Source: Pseudomonadota bacterium (lineage in GTDB: Bacteria; Pseudomonadota; Alphaproteobacteria; Rhizobiales; Rhizobiaceae). From it: a DNA stretch of 8,336 nucleotides. Location: NCBI GenBank assembly GCA_023435335.1, contig JAEYRU010000012.1, positions 1-8,336 on the forward strand, written 5' to 3'. Below the pieces are notes generated by a model that was not told the origin of the DNA, searched no databases, and saw nothing but the letters and a program-made list of their open reading frames with translations. A program made the position numbers and the translations under genes. This document shows, piece after piece, positions 1 to 5,299 of this stretch. Numbering within the stretch: the stretch's first letter is position 1; every line of letters starts with the position of its first letter.

Positions 1-38
1 TCGACGTGCTGGAGGTCAAGCCCTTGGGGCAGCTCTAG
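1..38 (+). CDS. Possible 3' end of an upstream gene (partial)
   Basis: Reading from base 3, an open frame encodes DVLEVKPLGQL and stops at a TAG at 36-38. Only eleven residues are visible, so no family can be named. The stop lies 30 bases before the next start codon, with a Shine-Dalgarno sequence in the gap, which is the spacing expected inside an operon. Nothing else supports this being coding; a chance open frame of this length is common. Confidence 0.4.
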   Translation, partial: DVLEVKPLGQL

Positions 39-68
39 TCTGCCCCCGCTCAACCAGGAGTCGCCCGC

Positions 69-509
69 ATGAAATCAGCGCCTTTGCCCCACGACTATGT
101 CGCCATCCAGCATCTGTTCGCGGTCTACGTCTGGGCTCTCGATATGGCCGATGTGGCCACGCTTGAAGACATCTTCACCGAGGACGCGGTATTCGAGGAT
201 ACAGCCGGCAACGTCTATCCCAGCCGTGCAGCGTTCCTCGCCTATGCCCGTGACCTGACAGCGCGTCCTGAGTTCCGGGGACGCCAACATCACATCGACA
301 ATCTCATCATCGAGCCCACGGCAGACGGCTTCGCCTGCAAGAGCTATTGGACCGTGACGAAATGGTTCGGCGAGGAAGGGCGCAAGGTGGTCGAGGTGAC
401 CGGCTGGTCGGAGGACCGCTTCCGCATTTCGGGCGAGGGCCTGAAGTTCTGCGAACGCCGCGTGCATTACTGGCGGGACATCGACTGCCCTTGGGCAAAA
501 GCCGGCTGA
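69..509 (+). CDS. SnoaL-like / NTF2-fold protein
   Basis: A 146-residue protein of the size and pattern of the SnoaL-like branch of the NTF2 superfamily: one small alpha+beta cone domain with no signal peptide or membrane segment. An N-terminal helix leads into ALDMAD (residues 23-28), then an L-x-x-I-F-T-E-D-A-V-F-E-D stretch (32-44) and a G-R-Q-H-H-I-D-N segment (71-78); all are typical landmarks of the fold. Polar residues lining the pocket in relatives, here D25 and H74/H75 as candidates, serve as acid/base groups in dehydratases and isomerases, but family members range from enzymes to accessory subunits, so the reaction is unknown. The start is supported by AGGAG at 56-60, eight bases before the ATG. 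It converges with the SDR gene and may share a transcript with the gene ending at 38. Its link to the catabolic genes next door is only positional. Confidence 0.85.
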   Translation: MKSAPLPHDYVAIQHLFAVYVWALDMADVATLEDIFTEDAVFEDTAGNVYPSRAAFLAYARDLTARPEFRGRQHHIDNLIIEPTADGFACKSYWTVTKWFGEEGRKVVEVTGWSEDRFRISGEGLKFCERRVHYWRDIDCPWAKAG

Positions 510-633
510 GGCGGACGGTTTCCGATGAGGAGCGAAGGCTGCTGCGGCCAGGCCCCAAGATCGGTTGGAGGGTGTGGTCTCCCCGTTTCGAGGGGCATCA
601 GCGGCGCAAAGATGCTGCTTGCCCACCGCCTCC

Positions 634-1380
634 TCAATAGGTGGCGCGGCCGCCCGAAAGATCGAAGACCGCACCGGTCGTGAACGAGTTTTCCTCGGTC
701 GTCAGCCAGACAATCATCGAGGCGGCCTCATCGACCTCCAGGAAGCGCCCGCGCGGGATCTTCGACAGCATGTAGTCGATGTGGCTCTGCTGCATCTGGT
801 CGAAGATGCGGGTCCGGGCGGCGGCCGGGGTCACGCAATTGACCGAGACGTTCCGATCCGCCGTTTCCTTGCCCAGCGACTTGGTCAGCGCGATCACTCC
901 CGCCTTTGAGGCGGAATAGGCGGCCGCGTTGGGATTGCCCTCCTTGCCGGCGATGGAGGCGACATTGACCACGCGTCCGTAGTTGCGCGTGATCATGTGA
1001 GGCAAAACCGCCCTGCAGCAATTGAAGACGCCGTTGAGGTTTATGTCGACGATGCTCTTCCATTCGTCGACATCGTAATCGACGACCGCGCCATTCGACC
1101 CGGCCACGCCGGCATTGGCGACCAGCACATCGATCTTGCCGAGCCTGTCTGCAACCGCGTCCGCGGCTGCCTTGATTGCAGCCGTATCGGTCTGGTCGAC
1201 GACGATGGCGTGCGCGTCAGGCCCCAGTTCCGCGGCCGCGCGTTCGACCAATTCGCCGTCGCGGTCCCACAGGCTGACCCGCGCTCCGGACGCCAGCAGT
1301 CTGCTGGCGACCGCCAGGCCGATGCCCTGAGCGCCACCCGTGACGATGGCGACGCGCCCATGGAGGTCATACTGGTTCAT
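634..1380 (-). CDS. SDR family NAD(P)-dependent oxidoreductase
   Basis: A 248-residue classical short-chain dehydrogenase, cytoplasmic and of usual length. The cofactor loop T-G-G-A-Q-G-I-G is at residues 14-21, N-A-G at 89-91, and the catalytic tetrad is N114, S142, Y155 and K159 (Y-S-A-S-K at 155-159). D39 at the end of the second strand favours NAD over NADP, by family rule. After the active site, the usual P-G turn reads P-A-A-A-R-T (185-190). The start gives an SDR-typical N-terminus and has AGGGA about nine bases upstream; an open frame continues further upstream but overlaps the enolase-family gene and is not SDR-like. It lies 17 bases downstream of that gene, so the two are probably one operon. 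By analogy with the dehydratase/dehydrogenase pairs of L-rhamnonate and L-fuconate catabolism it may oxidise a 2-keto-3-deoxy acid; the substrate is inferred, the fold is certain. Confidence 0.93.
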   Translation of the reverse strand: MNQYDLHGRVAIVTGGAQGIGLAVASRLLASGARVSLWDRDGELVERAAAELGPDAHAIVVDQTDTAAIKAAADAVADRLGKIDVLVANAGVAGSNGAVVDYDVDEWKSIVDINLNGVFNCCRAVLPHMITRNYGRVVNVASIAGKEGNPNAAAYSASKAGVIALTKSLGKETADRNVSVNCVTPAAARTRIFDQMQQSHIDYMLSKIPRGRFLEVDEAASMIVWLTTEENSFTTGAVFDLSGGRATY

Positions 1381-1397
1381 GCCGGCTGTCCCTTTGG

Positions 1398-2576
1398 TCA
1401 ATCGGGCGCGAAAAGCTGCGCGGCCTCGGGCGAGCACCTGGCGACCTTGTCCGGGTCGAGCGTTACGCCGAGGCCTGGCAGGTCCGGGATGGGCAGCATG
1501 CCGTCCGCGTCCAGCTGGAACGGCGTGGCCATGAGGTTGTCCACATAGGCGCTGCCGCCGATGTACTCGACAAGGTCGACGTTGGGGAGCGCGGCCGCCA
1601 GTTGCAGGTCGGCTGCCAGGCCGAGCGCGGTGTTCCAGCCGTGGCCGACGTATCGGATGCCGAAATCCTGCGCCAGCCTCGCGATGCGGCGCTGTTCGCT
1701 CAACCCGCCGACCTTGGTCACGTCGGGTTGGACGATGTCGAACGCGCCGCGAACGAAGAAGGGCAGGTAGGCCTGGCGGCGCGTCAGTACCTCCCCGCCG
1801 GCGATCGGGATGCGGCTTTCGCGGCGCAGCGTGACGAAATCGTCGATATCGTCGGGCCGGAGCGGTTCCTCGAACCAGTGCACGTCGTGGTCGGCCAGCA
1901 TGTCGGCTGTGCGGAGCGCCCATTTCAGGCCGTTCGGCCAGTAGGCGTCGCTCGCGCCCGCGTCGACCATCAGCTTGCCGCCCGACGGAAGCGCACGTTT
2001 GGCCGCTTCCACGATGGCCTCGTCCAGCTTGAAGTCATCCCGCCGGCCGAACGGCCCCCAGCCGATCTTGAATGCGCGGAAGCCCTGCTCCCGATAGCGA
2101 GCGATCGCGTCGGTCATGAGCGACGGCTCGTCCATCAGCAGCGAACAATAGGGAGTGACCCGCTCGCGATAGCGGCCCCCGGCGAGGCGTCCGATCGACA
2201 GTCCGGTCACCTGGCCGAGAATGTCCCACATCGCGATGTCGATGCCGCTGATGGCGTGGGTGAGCGTTCCGCCGCGTCCCATCCAGAACGTGTTCTGATG
2301 CAGCTTCTCGCTGACGCGCTCGGGCTCGAGCGCGTTCTCGCCGATCAGCAGCGGCTCCAGAACCTTGACGCCCGCCGCGGCCAGCCGGCCGTCGGTAAAC
2401 GCGCTGCCAAAGCCGGTAACGCCGACATCGGTGTGAACCGCGATCAGCGCGTGGATCGAATCGTCAGCCTTGATCTCTTCCGCCCATCCGCCGGGCGGGC
2501 TCTCGCCGATCAGCGGCGCCACGACAACGCGCGTGATGCGCACCGGCGCGGTGTTTTTTGTCGCTGGCGCGTGCAT
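1398..2576 (-). CDS. Mandelate racemase/muconate lactonizing enzyme family protein (sugar-acid dehydratase-like)
   Basis: A 392-residue enolase-superfamily protein: an alpha+beta capping domain (about 1-135) and a (beta/alpha)7-beta barrel. Metal ligands are D205 (V-D-A-G), E236 (F-E-E-P) and E262 (G-G-E). The Asp-His dyad that defines the mandelate racemase subgroup is D285 (Q-P-D) and H312 (G-H-G-W-N), 27 residues apart as in mandelate racemase itself (D270/H297). E337 (V-E-Y) fits the eighth-strand glutamate. On the second strand the usual K-x-K is K170-I-G172 followed by W-G-P, so the second lysine is missing. Dyad-bearing members mostly dehydrate acid sugars or racemise 2-hydroxy acids; the lack of the lysine of the Y-K-D-K type dipeptide epimerases argues against epimerisation of peptides. 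The start is set by a strong AGGAGGG ending five bases before the ATG. It is first in the leftward operon. Family is secure; the substrate is unknown. Confidence 0.92.
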   Translation of the reverse strand: MHAPATKNTAPVRITRVVVAPLIGESPPGGWAEEIKADDSIHALIAVHTDVGVTGFGSAFTDGRLAAAGVKVLEPLLIGENALEPERVSEKLHQNTFWMGRGGTLTHAISGIDIAMWDILGQVTGLSIGRLAGGRYRERVTPYCSLLMDEPSLMTDAIARYREQGFRAFKIGWGPFGRRDDFKLDEAIVEAAKRALPSGGKLMVDAGASDAYWPNGLKWALRTADMLADHDVHWFEEPLRPDDIDDFVTLRRESRIPIAGGEVLTRRQAYLPFFVRGAFDIVQPDVTKVGGLSEQRRIARLAQDFGIRYVGHGWNTALGLAADLQLAAALPNVDLVEYIGGSAYVDNLMATPFQLDADGMLPIPDLPGLGVTLDPDKVARCSPEAAQLFAPD

Positions 2577-2581
2577 TCTGA

Positions 2582-2588
2582 CCCTCCT
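2582..2588 (-). promoter_or_regulatory. Strong ribosome binding site of the leftward enolase-family gene
   Basis: The minus strand reads AGGAGGG, nearly a full anti-Shine-Dalgarno complement, ending five bases before the ATG at 2576. It is the strongest such site seen in the window and settles the start of this gene. Confidence 0.8.
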
Positions 2589-2597
2589 GCGGCGCGG

Positions 2598-2610
2598 CCG
2601 TTCCGAACGG
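2598..2610. repeat. Inverted repeat CCGTTC-C-GAACGG in leftward leader
   Basis: A perfect dyad with 6-bp arms and a single central base, lying 21 bases upstream of the leftward enolase-family start and just left of the 20-bp-phased repeat. The one-base centre makes an RNA hairpin unlikely, so a protein site on DNA is the better reading. No known regulator is identified for it. Confidence 0.4.
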
Positions 2611-2640
2611 TGTTGATACTATCGGGACCGTGTTGACACT
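2610..2640. repeat. Phased direct repeat GTGTTGAyACT, 20-bp period
   Basis: GTGTTGATACT at 2610-2620 and GTGTTGACACT at 2630-2640 match at ten of eleven bases, with starts exactly 20 bp apart, close to two helical turns. The second copy contains the TTGACA box; the first contains TTGATA. They could be two sites for one activator or repressor on the same DNA face, or a duplicated -35 segment. Confidence 0.5.
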
Positions 2641-2647
2641 GATCGAT

Positions 2648-2659
2648 ATAGTATACAAT
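2648..2659. promoter_or_regulatory. Candidate GntR (FadR/FCD-type) operator
   Basis: ATAGTATACAAT is a near-perfect palindrome centred on GTATAC (2651-2656), with outer AT/AT arms matching and only the pair 2650/2657 breaking symmetry. It fits the T-N-G-T...A-C-N-A half-site pattern known for GntR regulators with FadR/FCD effector domains, which commonly control sugar-acid and organic-acid catabolism. It coincides with the proposed rightward -10 box, so a bound protein would block transcription, probably in both directions. No regulator gene is in the window. The assignment rests on pattern match alone. Confidence 0.55.
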
Positions 2660-2668
2660 TATACAATT
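2653..2668. repeat. Tandem 8-bp direct repeat (ATACAATT x2)
   Basis: Two perfect head-to-tail copies of ATACAATT, at 2653-2660 and 2661-2668. The first overlaps the right half of the GTATAC palindrome, so the second copy may give an additional half-site for the same regulator, or may be a chance feature of an AT-rich core. Confidence 0.6.
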
Positions 2669-2693
2669 CAAGAGAGCGCGCGAGGGTTCATTA

Positions 2694-3725
2694 ATGGCTT
2701 CTGAAGCTGCCAAAAGCCGCATCGCCGGCGATATCGATTTTGACAGGGTCGGCAGGCAGGCGGGCTATCTGCGCGCGCCGCTATCACGCAATACCTCGGG
2801 CTGGGGCATCGTCGAGATACCCATCATCGTCGTCAAGAACGGCACCGGGCCGACCGTGCTTCTAACCGGCGCTGTCCACGGTGATGAATATGAGGGACCG
2901 ATCGCCATCTCGCGGCTATCGCAGACCCTCGACCACGGCAAGGTGCAGGGACGCGTGATCATGATGCCCGCCGTCAATGTGCCGGCGGTTCACAGCAATA
3001 CGCGGTTGTCGCCGGTGGACAATCGCGACATGAACCGCTGCTTTCCGGGAGACCCGCGCGGAACCTTCAGCGAAATGCTGGCGCACTACATGGACAGCGT
3101 AATCCTGCCGATGGCCGACGTCTCGATCGACATGCACACGGCCGGCCACTCCGGCGACTCCGTGCCCTCAACCAACATGCACGACGTCGGGGACGAGGTC
3201 ATGATGAAGCGCACGATGGAGGCGGCGGCCGCGTTCGGCGCGCCCTTCAACGTCGTGTTCGGAGGCGTCGACGAGGGCGCGACCTTCACGTCCTGCGTCG
3301 AGCGGCGTGGCATCATCTCGCTCGGGACGGAGCTCGGCGGCTGGGGACGGGTCAGCGTCGAGGGCGTGAGCATAGGCCGCCGCGGAATCGAGAACATTCT
3401 CAAGCACTTCAAGGTAATCGAGGGCGAACCGGAAACGGTGCAGGCCGATGGCAGCCCCGGGACGCGCCACATGATGGTTGCCGATCGCAACCTCTACACT
3501 TTTGCGCCGGCCGTGGGGACGTTCGAGCCATGCAATGTCGTTGGCGAGCAGGTGTTTGCGGGCCAGCCCGCCGGTTACCTCCACTTCGTAGAGGATGTCG
3601 ACCGCCCGCCGATCGAGCTCCGCTACAAGCATGACGGCGTGCTGTGGATGTCGGCCGGCCCCGGACGTGTCGGTCGCGGTGACACGGTGGCCGTCGTCAT
3701 GACCGATTACGCTTCCACGAACTGA
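2694..3725 (+). CDS. Succinylglutamate desuccinylase/aspartoacylase family zinc hydrolase
   Basis: A 343-residue zinc-dependent deacylase of the AstE/AspA group (M14-like fold), cytoplasmic, with no signal peptide. Zinc ligands are H62 and E65 (V-H-G-D-E-Y-E-G, 61-68) and H148 (D-M-H-T). N114-R115 in R-D-M-N-R matches the Asn-Arg pair that holds the substrate carboxylate, and E213 (T-E-L-G-G) fits the general base. A C-terminal beta-rich domain runs from about 255 to 340. The motifs are closest, among families I recall, to the DoeB type (N-acetyl-2,4-diaminobutanoate deacetylase of ectoine breakdown), but no ectoine gene is near, so another N-acyl amino acid or amide conjugate is likely. The start has GAGGG at 2682-2686, seven bases ahead. 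It is first in the rightward operon and probably opens an amide bond on the imported compound. Family is secure, substrate inferred. Confidence 0.9.
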   Translation: MASEAAKSRIAGDIDFDRVGRQAGYLRAPLSRNTSGWGIVEIPIIVVKNGTGPTVLLTGAVHGDEYEGPIAISRLSQTLDHGKVQGRVIMMPAVNVPAVHSNTRLSPVDNRDMNRCFPGDPRGTFSEMLAHYMDSVILPMADVSIDMHTAGHSGDSVPSTNMHDVGDEVMMKRTMEAAAAFGAPFNVVFGGVDEGATFTSCVERRGIISLGTELGGWGRVSVEGVSIGRRGIENILKHFKVIEGEPETVQADGSPGTRHMMVADRNLYTFAPAVGTFEPCNVVGEQVFAGQPAGYLHFVEDVDRPPIELRYKHDGVLWMSAGPGRVGRGDTVAVVMTDYASTN

Positions 3726-3762
3726 ACCCATGAACGGGGACGTCCCGCGTGGAGCGGATCCC

Positions 3763-3766
3763 GGAG
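3763..3766 (+). promoter_or_regulatory. Ribosome binding site deciding the M81 gene start
   Basis: GGAG ends eight bases before the ATG at 3775. The alternative in-frame ATG at 3730, only four bases after the previous stop, has no purine-rich sequence at the right distance, and it would add fifteen residues without family likeness. Confidence 0.6.
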
Positions 3767-3774
3767 TATCGAGC

Positions 3775-5262
3775 ATGCCCAGAATACTCGTCCTCGACTG
3801 CAAACAGGAGATTTCCTCGTTCAATCCGCTTCAATCGGAATACGGGAATTTTCACATCTCGAGGGGTGATGCGCTCTTCAGCCATCGGGGTCTGAACACC
3901 GAGCTCGGGGGCGCGTTCGAGGTCTTCGCGCAGCGACCGGACGTCACCGTCGTGCCCACGATCGCGGCGCGGGCGGGGAGCGCGGGACTTCTGTCTGCCA
4001 GGGGGTGGGCGCGGCTGTCGTCCGAAATACTCGATGCCGTCCGCGCAGGTATCGACGGCATTGACGCAGTCTACGCCTCGCTGCACGGGGCCATGGGAGC
4101 GGACGGCGAACTTGATCCCGAGGGCTATCTGCTTACCGAGATACGCAAGATGGTAGGCCCTGGCGTCCCGATCGTCATCTCGCTCGATCTCCACGGCATC
4201 CTGACCGACCGAATGCTGCGCCAGGTCGATGGCCTGACGATCTATCACACCTATCCGCACGTCGACTTCGCGGACACCGGCGCGCGCGCCGCACGGCTGC
4301 TGCTTCGAATACTTGAGGACGGGGTCAGACCCGTTCTGGCGCGGGTGGTCATCCCGGCGCTGGTGCGGGGCGATGAACTGATCACCGCGACCGGATGCTA
4401 CGGCGATCTCATTCGCGAGTGCCAGCGGATCGAACGCGACGGAACGGCGCTGGCCGCGGGCATAATGATCGGCAATCCATTCACCGACGTACCGGAACTG
4501 TGCACGCAGGTCATTGTGGCGACGGACGGCGACGCCGACGCGGCGGAAGGCGAGGCAATCCGCCTGGCCAAGGAATTCTGGCCGCAGCGCTTCCGCATGC
4601 AGGGCAAGCTGATCCCGCTCGAGCGGGCCATCGCCCAGGCGCGCACGATGAAGGGTCCCGTCGTGTTCACCGACGCAGCCGACGCCACGTCATCCGGCGC
4701 CACCGGCGATTCCAATGCGATCATCGCGGCGCTGAAGGAGGCAGGCTACGCAAAGAGGGTCTTGGCGCAGATCGTCGATCCGGCGGCTGCGGCCGCTGCC
4801 CACAAGGCCGGTGTCGGCGCCACGATCTCCGTCACTCTTGGCGGGGCGATCGATCCAGGCCGATTCAAGCCGATGCCGGTTAACGCGCGGGTCAAGCTCC
4901 TGTCCGACGGACAATCGCGATTGGAGACGATGAAGACCGAGCTCGAAGCGGGTCCGACGGCAGTGCTGACCTTCGACAATTTCACGATCGTCGTCTTCTC
5001 CACGTCTATCAGTCTGTTCGACCGGGCCATGTACTACGCGAACGGCTGCAATCCGACGGATTTCGACCTGATCGTGGTGAAGTCGCCGCACACCGAATTC
5101 CACATGTACGACGCTTGGGTCGAGAAAAACTTCAACATCGATGCGCCCGGCGCAACCTCGGCCGATATCCGCAGCCTGGGGCACACGATCTGCATGCGGC
5201 CGATCTACCCGCTCGATAATGACATCGATTTCGTGCCGAAAGCAGCAATCTATCCCGCGTAA
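3775..5262 (+). CDS. M81 family metallopeptidase (MlrC-like)
   Basis: A 495-residue MlrC-type metallohydrolase of normal family length with an N-terminal metal domain and a C-terminal MlrC_C domain. It opens with M-P-R-I-L-V-L-D in place of the usual short first strand, then Q-E-I-S-S-F-N-P (11-18). Likely metal residues lie in S-L-H-G-A-M-G (102-108), D138-L-H140, and Y-H-T-Y-P-H-V-D (157-164). The glycine/serine-rich D-x-x-S-S-G-A-T-G-D-S-N segment (303-314) and V-V-K-S (434-437) mark the C-terminal domain. MlrC was named for the last peptidase step of microcystin breakdown, but mlrA, mlrB and mlrD are absent and family members are widespread beside Opp/Dpp transporters, so it more likely cleaves a small peptide or amide. 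It follows the aspartoacylase-type gene by 49 bases and precedes the second enolase-family gene by 37, in one operon. Confidence 0.92.
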   Translation: MPRILVLDCKQEISSFNPLQSEYGNFHISRGDALFSHRGLNTELGGAFEVFAQRPDVTVVPTIAARAGSAGLLSARGWARLSSEILDAVRAGIDGIDAVYASLHGAMGADGELDPEGYLLTEIRKMVGPGVPIVISLDLHGILTDRMLRQVDGLTIYHTYPHVDFADTGARAARLLLRILEDGVRPVLARVVIPALVRGDELITATGCYGDLIRECQRIERDGTALAAGIMIGNPFTDVPELCTQVIVATDGDADAAEGEAIRLAKEFWPQRFRMQGKLIPLERAIAQARTMKGPVVFTDAADATSSGATGDSNAIIAALKEAGYAKRVLAQIVDPAAAAAAHKAGVGATISVTLGGAIDPGRFKPMPVNARVKLLSDGQSRLETMKTELEAGPTAVLTFDNFTIVVFSTSISLFDRAMYYANGCNPTDFDLIVVKSPHTEFHMYDAWVEKNFNIDAPGATSADIRSLGHTICMRPIYPLDNDIDFVPKAAIYPA

Positions 5263-5299
5263 ATCCACCGTCAGACGCCATTACGGGGCAATCCAGTTC

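Larger units (their letters stand above)
2577..2693. promoter_or_regulatory. Divergent promoter/operator region
   Basis: This 117-bp gap between two divergent operons contrasts with the GC-rich genes: bases 2641-2670 are strongly AT-rich. A rightward promoter is suggested by a perfect TTGACA at 2633-2638 and TACAAT at 2654-2659; the 15-base spacer is short, which often goes with regulated promoters. A leftward promoter is less clear: the minus strand has TTGAAT (2671-2666) and TATATC (2650-2645) 15 bases apart, and also an exact TATAAT (2663-2658) without a good -35. Candidate regulator sites overlapping these boxes are listed separately. A shared region of this kind implies joint control of the SDR/enolase operon and the hydrolase operon. 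Confidence 0.7.

Noticed and set aside
579..596. CCCC...GGGG hairpin as a terminator between the SnoaL-like and SDR genes
   Set aside because: Only four sure base pairs around a 7-base loop and no T-run on either strand.
1381..1923. Open frame extending the SDR gene upstream by about 180 codons
   Set aside because: It lies antiphase within the enolase-family gene on the same strand, has arginine-rich low-information composition and no SDR likeness; the start at 1380 has a ribosome site.
1602..2636. Long antisense open frame opposite the leftward enolase-family gene
   Set aside because: GC-rich third positions keep antisense frames open; no domain pattern, and the opposite strand has a complete conserved enzyme.
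3730..3774. Earlier ATG start for the M81 gene
   Set aside because: No ribosome site; the extra fifteen residues do not match the family, which begins with a short hydrophobic strand as at 3775.
3775..5262. Microcystin degradation pathway
   Set aside because: Only the MlrC-like protein supports it; none of the other pathway genes is present.
5141..5299. In-frame upstream extension of the second enolase-family gene
   Set aside because: It overlaps the end of the M81 gene; the family N-terminus begins at 5300.
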